A stretch of DNA of 64,000 nt from Nonomuraea indica. Lineage in GTDB: Bacteria; Actinomycetota; Actinomycetes; Streptosporangiales; Streptosporangiaceae. Below the pieces are notes generated by a model. It was not told the origin of the DNA and searched no databases. It was given only the letters and a program-made list of their open reading frames with translations. Shown one piece after another: positions 23,543 through 31,633 of the stretch. The position numbers and the translations under genes are program-made. The DNA lies in NCBI RefSeq assembly GCF_002850745.1, contig NZ_KZ559468.1, forward strand, positions 698,320-762,319, read 5' to 3'. Position 1 is the stretch's first letter, and each line of letters starts with the position of its first letter.

Positions 23543-25507
23543 GTGTCAGCCGAGCTACGCATCACCCTCGCCGGAGCCGAGCGTGTGGTCGCGGCCGGCA
23601 CGACGGCCGGTGACGCGCTCGAGGCCGACGGCCGCACCGTCATCGCCGCCCGGGTCAACGGCGAGCCGCGCGACCTCGCCCACCCGCTCGCCGACGGCGA
23701 CGTGGTGGAGCCGATCGACATCGCCAGTGACGACGGCCGCGCGATCGTCCGCCACTCCACCGCCCATGTCATGGCCCAGGCGGTCCAGGAGCTGTTCCCG
23801 GAGGCGAAGCTGGGCATCGGCCCGCCCGTCGACAACGGCTTCTACTACGACTTCGACGTCGCCCAGGCCTTCCAGCCCGACGACCTCAAGCGCGTCGAGA
23901 AGCGCATGCGCGAGATCGTCAAGCAGGGGCAGCTGTTCGCCCGCCGCCCCGTCACCGACGAGCAGGCCCGCGCGGAGCTCGCCGCCGAGCCGTACAAGCT
24001 GGAGCTGATCGGTCTCAAGGGCGGCGCGGCGGCGGAGGAGTCCGTCGAGGTCGGCGCGGGCGAGCTGACCATCTACGACAACCTCGACCCCAAGAGCGGC
24101 GAGCTGCGCTGGAAGGACCTGTGCCGCGGCCCGCACGTGCCGTCCACCCGGTCCATCCCGGCCTTCAAGCTCATGCGCTCCGGCGGCGCCTACTGGCGCG
24201 GCAGCGAGAAGAACCCGCAGCTCCAGCGCATCTACGGCACCGCGTGGGAGTCGCGCGACAAGCAGGACGAATACCTCAAGCTGCTGGAGGAGGCCGAGAA
24301 GCGCGACCACCGCAGGCTCGGCGCGGAGCTGGACCTGTTCAGCTTCCCGCCCGAGCTGGGCAGCGGGCTGCCGGTCTTCCATCCCAAGGGCGGGATCATC
24401 CGCAAGGAGATGGAAGACTACATGCGCAAGCGGCAGGGCGAGGCGGGCTACGAGTTCGTCAACACCCCGCACATCACCAAGTCGCAGCTGTTCGAGACCT
24501 CCGGTCACCTGCCGTGGTACGCCGAGGACATGTTCCCGCCCTTCGAGCTGGAGGGCGTCGAGTACCGCGTCAAGCCGATGAACTGCCCGATGCACAACCT
24601 GATCTTCCGGGCGCGCGGGCGGTCCTACCGTGAGCTGCCGCTGCGGCTGTGCGAGTTCGGCTCCGTCTACCGCTACGAGAAGTCGGGCGTCGTCCACGGC
24701 CTGACCCGGGTGCGCGGCATGACGCAGGACGACTCCCACATCTACTGCACCCGCGAGCAGATGGCCGGCGAGATCAAGAGCCTGCTCACCTTCGTGCTCA
24801 GCGTGCTGCGCGACTTCGGCCTGTCGGAGTTCTACCTGGAGCTGTCCACCCGCGACGACTCCGACAAGTTCATCGGCGACCCGGCCGACTGGGAGGCGGC
24901 CACCGAGGCGCTGCGCCAGACGGCCGAGGAGTCGGGGCTGGAGCTGGTCGACGACCCGGGCGGCGCCGCCTTCTACGGCCCCAAGATCTCCGTCCAGGCC
25001 AAGGACGCGATCGGCCGAACCTGGCAGCTGTCCACCATCCAGCTCGACCTCAACCAGCCCAAGCGGTTCGAGCTCGAGTACCAGGCCGCCGACGGCAGCC
25101 GCCAGACGCCCGTCATGATCCACCGGGCGCTGTTCGGCTCGATCGAGCGGTTCCTCGGCGTGCTGACCGAGCACTACGCGGGCGCCTTCCCTCCGTGGCT
25201 GGCCCCGGTGCAGGTCGTCGGCATCCCGATCGCCGACGCGCACGTGGCCTACCTGCACGACGTCGCCAAGCGGCTGCGTGAGCGGGGCATCCGGGTCGAG
25301 ATCGACACGGCCGACGACCGGATGCAGAAGAAGATCCGCAACGCCCAGCGGGCCAAGGTGCCGTTCATGCTGCTGGCGGGCGACGACGACATCGCCGGCG
25401 GCGCGGTGTCGTTCCGCTACCGCAGCGGCGAGCAGAAGAACGGCGTGCCGGTGGACGAGGCCGTCGCCGAGATCGTCGACGCGGTCGCCCGCCGCATCCA
25501 GGTCTGA
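23543..25507 (+). CDS. thrS: Threonine--tRNA ligase
   Basis: 654 aa from the GTG at 23543 with AGGGAG 5-6 nt upstream. Domain order: TGS domain (residues 1-60), editing domain with His71-x3-His75 (His-Ser-Thr-Ala-His), class II catalytic core with Met-Asn-Cys-Pro-Met-His-Asn (zinc Cys), the motif 2 arginine in Glu-Phe-Gly-Ser-Val-Tyr-Arg-Tyr-Glu, and a C-terminal anticodon-binding domain. It charges tRNA-Thr. The length and full domain set are those of a normal housekeeping enzyme. In M. tuberculosis thrS is followed by the HIT, pgsA and pimA genes; here the hydrogenase island intervenes. Confidence 0.98.
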   Translation: MSAELRITLAGAERVVAAGTTAGDALEADGRTVIAARVNGEPRDLAHPLADGDVVEPIDIASDDGRAIVRHSTAHVMAQAVQELFPEAKLGIGPPVDNGFYYDFDVAQAFQPDDLKRVEKRMREIVKQGQLFARRPVTDEQARAELAAEPYKLELIGLKGGAAAEESVEVGAGELTIYDNLDPKSGELRWKDLCRGPHVPSTRSIPAFKLMRSGGAYWRGSEKNPQLQRIYGTAWESRDKQDEYLKLLEEAEKRDHRRLGAELDLFSFPPELGSGLPVFHPKGGIIRKEMEDYMRKRQGEAGYEFVNTPHITKSQLFETSGHLPWYAEDMFPPFELEGVEYRVKPMNCPMHNLIFRARGRSYRELPLRLCEFGSVYRYEKSGVVHGLTRVRGMTQDDSHIYCTREQMAGEIKSLLTFVLSVLRDFGLSEFYLELSTRDDSDKFIGDPADWEAATEALRQTAEESGLELVDDPGGAAFYGPKISVQAKDAIGRTWQLSTIQLDLNQPKRFELEYQAADGSRQTPVMIHRALFGSIERFLGVLTEHYAGAFPPWLAPVQVVGIPIADAHVAYLHDVAKRLRERGIRVEIDTADDRMQKKIRNAQRAKVPFMLLAGDDDIAGGAVSFRYRSGEQKNGVPVDEAVAEIVDAVARRIQV

Positions 25508-25520
25508 CCTCGCCGGTGGA

Positions 25521-25551
25521 GCGCCGCCGGCCCCGCGCGGGCCGGCGGCGC
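25521..25551. terminator. Bidirectional hairpin between thrS and the PIG-L gene
   Basis: GCGCCGCCGGCCC (25521-25533) pairs perfectly with 25539-25551 around a 5-nt loop. It lies between two convergent stops and likely ends both transcripts. Confidence 0.85.
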
Positions 25552-25561
25552 CGCCGGTGCC

Positions 25562-26278
25562 TCAGCGGGTGTAGAGGCGGAAGGTGACGGTCGGGCGGTC
25601 GCCGAACGGGCCGTCCTCCTGCCGGACCGCGTTCTCGACGAACGACCGCGCGTACGCCTCCGGGTCCTCGTCGGTGAGGGCCTCGATGTAGGTGCGGTGC
25701 TCCAGCAGCGAGCGCACCCCCTGGTCCAGCCCCGCGGTGACGTCCACCGCGTGCGTGGGGGAGTGGGTGGCGGCCACGGCCACCCAGCGCACCCCGTCCC
25801 ACGGCTCGCCGCCGGCACCGGGGAAGATCCACCGGTTGCCCGCGTCGGCCGCCGCGTCGAGCGTGGCCCGCCCGACGGCCTTGTGGTCGGGCGTGTTCCA
25901 GTCGACGCCGCCGGGCCAGGTGTCGTCGAAGTTCAGCGTGATCAGCAGCTCCGGCCGGTGCCTGCGGATGGCCGCGGTGATGTCCCGCCGCAGCCGCGGC
26001 CCGTACTCGATCACCCCGTCCGCGTGGTCGAGGAACTCCACGCTCGACACGCCCACCGCGGCGGCGCCGGCCCGCTGCTCGCGTGCGCGCAGCGGCGCCG
26101 CCTTCTCGGGGTCCAGGGTGTCGATTCCCGCCTCGCCGCGGGTGGCGAGCAGGTAGGACACCTCCCGCCCCGCGCGGGTCCACACGGCGACGGCCGCCGC
26201 GCAGCCGTACTCCAGATCGTCGGGGTGCGCCACGACGGCGAGGGCCCGCCGCCAGTCTTCGGGCATCGGTTCCAGCAT
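25562..26278 (-). CDS. PIG-L family LmbE-like deacetylase
   Basis: 238 aa. The zinc motif Val-Ala-His-Pro-Asp-Asp-Leu-Glu is near residue 17, and a downstream metal His is likely in Asp-His-Lys-Ala-Val-Gly. The family includes MshB and mycothiol-S-conjugate amidase, which remove acyl groups from N-acetylated sugars. This protein has the core fold but not enough to name the substrate. Convergent with thrS; its start faces the hydrogenase promoter region. Confidence 0.88.
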   Translation of the reverse strand: MLEPMPEDWRRALAVVAHPDDLEYGCAAAVAVWTRAGREVSYLLATRGEAGIDTLDPEKAAPLRAREQRAGAAAVGVSSVEFLDHADGVIEYGPRLRRDITAAIRRHRPELLITLNFDDTWPGGVDWNTPDHKAVGRATLDAAADAGNRWIFPGAGGEPWDGVRWVAVAATHSPTHAVDVTAGLDQGVRSLLEHRTYIEALTDEDPEAYARSFVENAVRQEDGPFGDRPTVTFRLYTR

Positions 26279-26369
26279 GCCCTCACCCTAGGCTGCGGCG
26301 ATCTCCTGTGCCGTCCCGCCGGGCTCGTGGCGAAGATGTCGTACGAGTGGTTTGCGGCCTTCGTGTAGG

Positions 26370-26405
26370 CGGTAGCTCTTACGCAGAGTAATCGACTCAC
26401 TACCG
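26370..26405. promoter_or_regulatory. Inverted repeat in the hydrogenase upstream region
   Basis: CGGTAG (26370-26375) and CTACCG (26400-26405) form a 6-bp inverted repeat with centres 30 bp apart. They flank the most AT-rich stretch of the 209-bp gap before the small-subunit gene. Candidate operator or promoter element; no -10/-35 pair is convincing. Confidence 0.35.
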
Positions 26406-26487
26406 GACGGCGGGTGCGGGGCGATCCGCGCCCGCCCGCCGCGTGGTGAGACCGAGGCGATGCCGGGCCGACAAGGGGGCGAAGGCC

Positions 26488-27561
26488 ATGAGCACAGCCG
26501 AGCCGGAGACCGGGCTGGACCAGACCGGGCCGGACCATGCCGGGCTGGACGAGGTGCACATCCTGTGGACGTCCGAAGGCATGAGCTGCGACGGGGACAC
26601 CGTGTCCGTCACGGCCGCCACGCTGCCGAGCATCGAGGAGGTCCTCCTCGGGCTCGTGCCGGGACTGCCGAAGGTGCACCTGCACAACAAGGTCCTGGCC
26701 GCCGAGGTGGGCGGGGAGTTCATGGCCGCCTTCCACCGGGCGGCCGAGGGCAGCCTCGGGCCGTACATCTTCGTGGTGGAGGGGTCCATCCCCAACGAGA
26801 ACATCAACGGCGAGGGCTACTGGACCTCGATGGGCAACGACCCGGCGACCGGTCAGCCCATCACCGTCAACCAGTGGATCGACCGGCTCGCGCCGGGCGC
26901 GTGGGCGGTCGTCGCGGCGGGCACCTGCGCGACCTACGGCGGCGTCCACGCCATGGCCGGCAACCCGACCGGCTGCATGGGGCTGGCCGACTACCTCGGG
27001 GCGGACTTCCGCTCCGCCGGCGGCCTGCCCATCGTCAACGTGCCCGGCTGTCCCGTCCAGCCCGACAACTTCATGGAGACGCTGACCTGGCTGCTCTACC
27101 AGGCGGCCGGGCTGGCTCCGATGATCCCGCTCGACCGGCAACTGCGGCCGACCTGGCTGTTCGGCAAGACCGTGCACGAGGGCTGTGACCGGGCCGGCTA
27201 CTACGAGCAGGGCGACTTCGCCCGCGACTACAACTCCCCGAAGTGCCAGGTGAAGATCGGCTGCTGGGGGCCGGTCGTCAACTGCAACGTCACCAAGCGC
27301 GGCTGGATGGACGGCATCGGCGGCTGCCCCAACGTGGGCGGCATCTGCATCGGCTGCACGATGCCCGGCTTCCCCGACAAGTTCATGCCGTTCATGGACG
27401 AGCCGCCCGGCGGGTCCATGTCCTCGGGCATGGCGTCCGTGTACGGCGGGCTGGTCCGCCGCCTGCGCGCCATCACCAACAAGACGGTCAACACCGAGCC
27501 GAAGTGGCGCCACCGGGGCGCGAAACTCACCAGCGGATACGACCCCCGCTGGCGGGCCTAG
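26488..27561 (+). CDS. hhyS: Actinobacterial-type [NiFe] hydrogenase small subunit
   Basis: 357 aa, ATG with GAAGG close upstream. It carries the electron-transfer Fe-S clusters of an H2-oxidising enzyme. The proximal-cluster site reads Gly-Met-Ser-Cys34-Asp-Gly-Asp37, where standard small subunits have CxxC; the second Cys is Asp, as in the actinobacterial group 1h enzymes. Further cluster ligands are Cys in Ala-Gly-Thr-Cys-Ala-Thr-Tyr-Gly-Gly and Pro-Gly-Cys-Pro, then His-Glu-Gly-Cys, Lys-Cys-Gln-Val-Lys-Ile-Gly-Cys, and a Cys-rich medial-cluster loop (Gly-Gly-Cys-Pro-Asn-Val-Gly-Gly-Ile-Cys-Ile-Gly-Cys). No Tat signal or C-terminal anchor is present. Group 1h enzymes scavenge atmospheric H2 during starvation or sporulation. 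Group assignment is by motif; the hhyS name is by analogy. Confidence 0.92.
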   Translation: MSTAEPETGLDQTGPDHAGLDEVHILWTSEGMSCDGDTVSVTAATLPSIEEVLLGLVPGLPKVHLHNKVLAAEVGGEFMAAFHRAAEGSLGPYIFVVEGSIPNENINGEGYWTSMGNDPATGQPITVNQWIDRLAPGAWAVVAAGTCATYGGVHAMAGNPTGCMGLADYLGADFRSAGGLPIVNVPGCPVQPDNFMETLTWLLYQAAGLAPMIPLDRQLRPTWLFGKTVHEGCDRAGYYEQGDFARDYNSPKCQVKIGCWGPVVNCNVTKRGWMDGIGGCPNVGGICIGCTMPGFPDKFMPFMDEPPGGSMSSGMASVYGGLVRRLRAITNKTVNTEPKWRHRGAKLTSGYDPRWRA

Positions 27562-27577
27562 AAGGGGGATCGCCGAC

Positions 27578-29371
27578 GTGACCATCCGATCACCGCAGGA
27601 GCAGGAGACGCGCCAGCTCGTCGAGATGTCCTGGGACCCGATCACCAGGATCATCGGCAACCTGGGCATCTACACCAAGATCGACTTTCAGAACAACCAG
27701 GTCGTGGAGTGCAAGAGCACCTCGTCGCTGTTCCGCGGCTACAGCGTGTTCATGAAGGGCAAGGACCCGCGCGACTCCCACTTCATCACCAGCCGGATCT
27801 GCGGCATCTGCGGTGACAACCACGCCGTCTGCTCCATCTACGCGCAGAACATGGCCTACGGGGTCAAGACGCCCCCGCTGGGGGAGTGGATCGTCAACCT
27901 CGGCGAGGCCGCCGAGTACATGTTCGACCACACGCTCTTCCAGGACAACCTGGTCTTCGTCGACTACTGCGAGCAGATGGTCAAGGAGACCAACCCCAGC
28001 CTGCTACGGCGCGCGGAGACGACCGAGGCGCCGCGGGGCGACATCCACGGCTACCGGACCATCGCCGACATCATGCGCGCCTTCAACCCGTTCACCGGCG
28101 CGGTCTACCGCGAGGCCCTCCAGGTCAGCAGGCTCACCCGGGAGATGTGCTGCCTGATGGAGGGCCGGCACGTGCACCCGTCCACCCTCTACCCGGGCGG
28201 CGTCGGCACCGTGGCCACCCCGCAGGTGTTCACCGACTACCTGGTCCGCCTGTTGCGCACCGTCGACTTCATCAAGCGCGCGGTGCCGATGAACGACGAC
28301 GTCTTCGACTTCTTCTACGAGGCGCTGCCCGGCTACGAGGAGGTCGGCCGGCGGCGCGTCATGCTGGGCTGCTGGGGGGCGTTCCAGGACCCGGGCGTCG
28401 TCGACTACGACTACCGCACCATGAACGAGTGGGGCCGGCGGATGTTCGTCACGCCGGGCATCGTCCTCGACGGCGAGCTGCGCACCACGAACCTGGTCGA
28501 CATCAACCTCGGCATCCGCATCCTGCTGGGCAGCTCCTACTACGACGACTGGCAGGGCGAGGAGACCTTCGTCACCCACGACCCGCTCGGCAACCCGGTC
28601 GACCAGCGCCACCCGTGGAACCAGACGACGCTGCCCCGGCCGCAGAAGCGCGACCTCGACGGCGGCAACTACAGCTGGGTGATGAGCCCGCGCTGGTACG
28701 ACGAGCGCACGGCCGGCTATCTCGCCCTCGACACCGGCGGCGGCCCCCTCGCCCGGCTCTGGGCCACGGCGCTGGCCGGGCTCGTCGACACCGGCACCGT
28801 CCGCTCCACCGGGCACAGCGTGCAGATCAACCTGCCGAAGAGCGCGGCCTTCCCCGACATGCAGTTCGAGTGGCAGATCCCGAAGTGGGCCAACACGATC
28901 GAGCGCAACCGGGCCCGCATGTACTTCGTGGCCTACGCGGCGGCGATGGCCTTCTACTTCGTCGAGCAGGCGCTCGGCGAGGTCCGGGCCGGGCTCACCA
29001 AGGTCTTCACCGACTTCGAGGTGCCGGAGGAGGCGATCGGGGCCGGCTTCCACGAGGCGGTCCGCGGTGTCCTGTCGCACCATCTGGTGATCCGCAAGGG
29101 CAAGATCGCGAACTACCATCCGTACCCGCCGACCCCGTGGAACGCCAGCCCGCGCGACGTCTACGGCACGCCGGGGCCGTACGAGGACGCCGTGCAGGGC
29201 CTGCCCATCTTCGAGGAGAACGGCCCCGAGACGTTCAAGGGCATCGACATCATGCGCACCGTGCGCAGCTTCGACCCGTGCCTGCCGTGCGGCGTCCACA
29301 TGTACCTCGGCGGCGGGAAGGTGCTCAGACAGGTGCACTCGCCGACCCTCGGCACGAGCGTCTCGGGGTAG
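27578..29371 (+). CDS. hhyL: Actinobacterial-type [NiFe] hydrogenase large subunit
   Basis: 597 aa, GTG start with AAGGGGG upstream. The active-site motifs are intact. L1 is Arg-Ile-Cys75-Gly-Ile-Cys78-Gly-Asp-Asn-His, the form typical of group 1h; L2 at the C-terminus is Asp-Pro-Cys568-Leu-Pro-Cys571-Gly-Val-His574. These four Cys bind the Ni-Fe(CN)2CO centre. A 23-residue tail follows the last His, which a maturation protease normally removes; a protease gene is in the same operon. No signal peptide. It forms the heterodimer with the small subunit directly upstream, separated by 16 bp. Confidence 0.95.
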   Translation: MTIRSPQEQETRQLVEMSWDPITRIIGNLGIYTKIDFQNNQVVECKSTSSLFRGYSVFMKGKDPRDSHFITSRICGICGDNHAVCSIYAQNMAYGVKTPPLGEWIVNLGEAAEYMFDHTLFQDNLVFVDYCEQMVKETNPSLLRRAETTEAPRGDIHGYRTIADIMRAFNPFTGAVYREALQVSRLTREMCCLMEGRHVHPSTLYPGGVGTVATPQVFTDYLVRLLRTVDFIKRAVPMNDDVFDFFYEALPGYEEVGRRRVMLGCWGAFQDPGVVDYDYRTMNEWGRRMFVTPGIVLDGELRTTNLVDINLGIRILLGSSYYDDWQGEETFVTHDPLGNPVDQRHPWNQTTLPRPQKRDLDGGNYSWVMSPRWYDERTAGYLALDTGGGPLARLWATALAGLVDTGTVRSTGHSVQINLPKSAAFPDMQFEWQIPKWANTIERNRARMYFVAYAAAMAFYFVEQALGEVRAGLTKVFTDFEVPEEAIGAGFHEAVRGVLSHHLVIRKGKIANYHPYPPTPWNASPRDVYGTPGPYEDAVQGLPIFEENGPETFKGIDIMRTVRSFDPCLPCGVHMYLGGGKVLRQVHSPTLGTSVSG

Positions 29372-29377
29372 GCGGCC

Positions 29378-29920
29378 ATGGACGACCGTGATGTGACCGA
29401 GCGCGTGCGCAGGGTCGAGGAGCTGCTCGACGGGGCCGTCGACGGCCATGCCGTGGAGCTGGCCGAGGCGCTGCTCGACCTGTACGGGGAGGTGCTGGCC
29501 AGGATCATGGCCACGGTCTCCGCGGCGGACCCGCCGGGCGGCGGCGAGGGGCTGGCCGAGCGGATCGCCGCCGACGAGCTGGTCGCGCACCTGCTGCTGC
29601 TGCACGACCTGCACCCGCTGGACGCGTCCACCCGGATCGAGCGCGCGCTCCCCGGGCTGCGGGGGCGGCTCGCCGGGGCGAGCGCGGAGCTGGTGGCGGT
29701 CGAGGGCGACCTGGCCCGGCTGCGGCTGCGGCCGCGACGCGGGGGCTGCGGCTCCTCGGCGGCGCCGTCCTCGGTCGTGGAGGAGGCCGTACTCCGTGCC
29801 GCGCCGGAGATCGAACGGGTCGAGATCGACGTGGTGGAGAGCCCGTCGCCGCCGGTCGTGATCCCGGTCGAGAGCCTGCTGCGGGCCCCCGCCCGCGACC
29901 GGCCCGGGGCACCGGCGTGA
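29378..29920 (+). CDS. NifU-like protein in hydrogenase operon, single Cys
   Basis: 180 aa. Residues about 1-110 are helical and acidic. Residues about 112-152 follow the NifU C-terminal pattern, Arg-Leu-Arg-Leu then Gly-Gly-Cys124-Gly-Ser-Ser-Ala-Ala-Pro-Ser-Ser, then Val-Glu-Glu-Ala-Val-Leu-Arg-Ala-Ala-Pro-Glu-Ile-Glu-Arg-Val-Glu. NifU/Nfu scaffolds normally carry Cys-x2-Cys here; this protein has only one Cys in total, so a cluster would need two subunits. It is probably an Fe-S assembly or carrier factor for the hydrogenase. Its stop overlaps the next GTG start. Confidence 0.7.
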   Translation: MDDRDVTERVRRVEELLDGAVDGHAVELAEALLDLYGEVLARIMATVSAADPPGGGEGLAERIAADELVAHLLLLHDLHPLDASTRIERALPGLRGRLAGASAELVAVEGDLARLRLRPRRGGCGSSAAPSSVVEEAVLRAAPEIERVEIDVVESPSPPVVIPVESLLRAPARDRPGAPA

Positions 29921-30735
29921 GGCCGGACGGCGCGGGAGCGGCCGTGACCGGCGGCCGGGCCGCCGGCAGCGCGCTGCGCAGGCTCATCACCCGCCGGCAG
30001 CGGCCGGGAGACGCCGCTCCGGGGGCGGCCGGCCCGGTTGCGGCCGGCCCAATTGCGGTCGGCCCGGGTGCGGTCGCTCCGGGTGCCAGTGCTCCGGGCG
30101 CGACTGGTCCGGGTGCGGCCGCTCCGGACGCTTCGGGGGCGGCCGGCGGGGCCGAAGAGACGTGCGAACTGTGCGGCGCGCCCGCCGGTGCGGCGCACCG
30201 GCACCTGCTCGACCTGGCCGACCGGGAGCTGCGCTGTGCCTGCCGCGCCTGCGCCCTGCTGTTCGACCACGCCGCCGCGGGCGGCGATCGCTACCGCCTG
30301 GTGCCGGACGACCGGTGGTTCCTGCGGGACTTCGTCCTCGACGACGCCACGTGGGCCGACCTCGGCATCCCGGTCCAGATGGCGTTCGCGCTGCACGACT
30401 CGGCCGAGGGACGGACGGCGCTGTTCTATCCCAGCCCGGCCGGGGCCGTCGAGTCGCCGCCGGCGGAGGAGACCTGGCGGCGCCTGGAGGAGACCAACCC
30501 GGTCCTGCGCGGGCTCGCCCCCGACGTCGAGGCCCTCCTGGTGAACCGGACCGGCACCGCCCGCGAGCACTGGATCGTCCCCGTCGACGACTGCTACACC
30601 CTCGTCGGCCTGCTGAGAACCCGCTGGAAGGGCCTCGCGGGCGGGCCCGACGTCCGGAACGAGATCACCGGCTTCTTCACCGAGCTGCGCCGCAGGTCCA
30701 CCACGACCTCGGCCGGCCATCCGCTGCGCACCTGA
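29917..30735 (+). CDS. DUF5947-like hydrogenase-cluster protein
   Basis: 272 aa. After about 30 basic N-terminal residues comes a Gly/Pro/Ala/Val low-complexity stretch (about 35-75) coded by 15-bp tandem units. The conserved part begins with a four-Cys site: Cys-Glu-Leu-Cys-Gly-Ala-Pro, then Leu-Arg-Cys-Ala-Cys-Arg-Ala-Cys-Ala-Leu-Leu-Phe. It resembles zinc-ribbon or rubredoxin-like metal binding. The rest contains Phe-Tyr-Pro-Ser-Pro-Ala-Gly and Asp-Asp-Cys-Tyr-Thr-Leu-Val-Gly. I place it in DUF5947, which recurs beside actinobacterial hydrogenases; rubredoxin-like electron transfer or cofactor handling is inference. Confidence 0.7.
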   Translation: MRPDGAGAAVTGGRAAGSALRRLITRRQRPGDAAPGAAGPVAAGPIAVGPGAVAPGASAPGATGPGAAAPDASGAAGGAEETCELCGAPAGAAHRHLLDLADRELRCACRACALLFDHAAAGGDRYRLVPDDRWFLRDFVLDDATWADLGIPVQMAFALHDSAEGRTALFYPSPAGAVESPPAEETWRRLEETNPVLRGLAPDVEALLVNRTGTAREHWIVPVDDCYTLVGLLRTRWKGLAGGPDVRNEITGFFTELRRRSTTTSAGHPLRT

Positions 30736-30747
30736 AGGGATCCCGCC

Positions 30748-30972
30748 ATGACCAAGAAGGACGGCGACCACATCACGACGGGCAGGCGCGACGTGCGCCC
30801 GGACGCGCCCGCGCACGTCAAGGGGGTCAAGGAGGGCAACGCCTGCGGCAACTACGACAAGCAGGCCGGCCACCTGCCCGACGCCCGGTCGACCGCCGCG
30901 CGCTCCACCGGCATCAACGCCGCCGACCGCGACCCGATCGACCCCGACATGCCCAACCTGTCGCCGGCCTGA
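30748..30972 (+). CDS. 74-aa conserved small protein of the hydrogenase operon
   Basis: 74 aa, ATG with AAGGGATC upstream. Charged and Gly/Asp-rich, containing one Cys in Glu-Gly-Asn-Ala-Cys-Gly-Asn-Tyr, and ending Asp-Pro-Asp-Met-Pro-Asn-Leu-Ser-Pro-Ala. No membrane segment. It lies 12 bp after the DUF5947 gene and 4 bp before the DUF6084 gene, so it is almost certainly part of the operon. Function unknown. Confidence 0.7.
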   Translation: MTKKDGDHITTGRRDVRPDAPAHVKGVKEGNACGNYDKQAGHLPDARSTAARSTGINAADRDPIDPDMPNLSPA

Positions 30973-30976
30973 TCCC

Positions 30977-31633
30977 GTGGACGACTCGACGACGGCCGGC
31001 GCGCCGGCCCTGCGGATCACGGTCGAGGAGGTGCGGGCGGCGGAGTTCGCGGCCGTGCCGATGCTGGAGTTCGCGCTCAGGATCGCCAACCCGGGCGGCC
31101 CCGAGGTGCGCTCGGTCACCCTCGACACCCAGATCCGCATCTCGGCCGCCCGCCGCGCCTACGACGAGCCCAGCCGGCGCCGCCTCGCCGAGCTGTTCGG
31201 CGGACCCGAGGCGTGGAGCCGGAACCTGCGCGGCCTGCTGTGGGCGCAGACCGTCACGCAGGTGCCCGCCTTCGGCGCGGGCACCGCGGCGACGATCCGG
31301 GTGCCGTGCACCTACGACTTCGAGGTGGCGGTGGCGAAGTACTTCCACGGCCTCACCGACGGCGAGGTGCCGCTGGAGTTCCTCTTCAGCGGCACCACCT
31401 GGTACGTGGCCGGCGGCCGGCTGCGGGTCACCCGCATCCCGTGGGACACCGAGGCGGACTTCCGCATGCCGGTCACGGTGTGGAAGGACGTGATGGACCG
31501 GCACTTCCCGGGCGGCGCGTGGCTGCGGCTCGACCGCGACACGTTCGACCGGCTCCACGCCTACCGGACCCGCCACGTCCTGCCCGGCTGGGACGACGTG
31601 GTGGGCAGACTGCTGAAGGAGGCCGGCGGCTGA
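30977..31633 (+). CDS. DUF6084-like hydrogenase-cluster protein
   Basis: 218 aa, GTG start. Features: Val-Pro-Met-Leu-Glu-Phe-Ala-Leu-Arg-Ile, Leu-Trp-Ala-Gln-Thr-Val-Thr-Gln-Val-Pro-Ala-Phe, Cys-Thr-Tyr-Asp-Phe-Glu-Val-Ala, and Leu-Phe-Ser-Gly-Thr-Thr-Trp-Tyr. It looks mostly beta-stranded, like a carbohydrate-binding or jelly-roll fold. I place it in DUF6084, a family seen with group 1h hydrogenases. No catalytic motif recognised. Its TGA overlaps the next ATG (TGATG). Confidence 0.7.
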   Translation: MDDSTTAGAPALRITVEEVRAAEFAAVPMLEFALRIANPGGPEVRSVTLDTQIRISAARRAYDEPSRRRLAELFGGPEAWSRNLRGLLWAQTVTQVPAFGAGTAATIRVPCTYDFEVAVAKYFHGLTDGEVPLEFLFSGTTWYVAGGRLRVTRIPWDTEADFRMPVTVWKDVMDRHFPGGAWLRLDRDTFDRLHAYRTRHVLPGWDDVVGRLLKEAGG

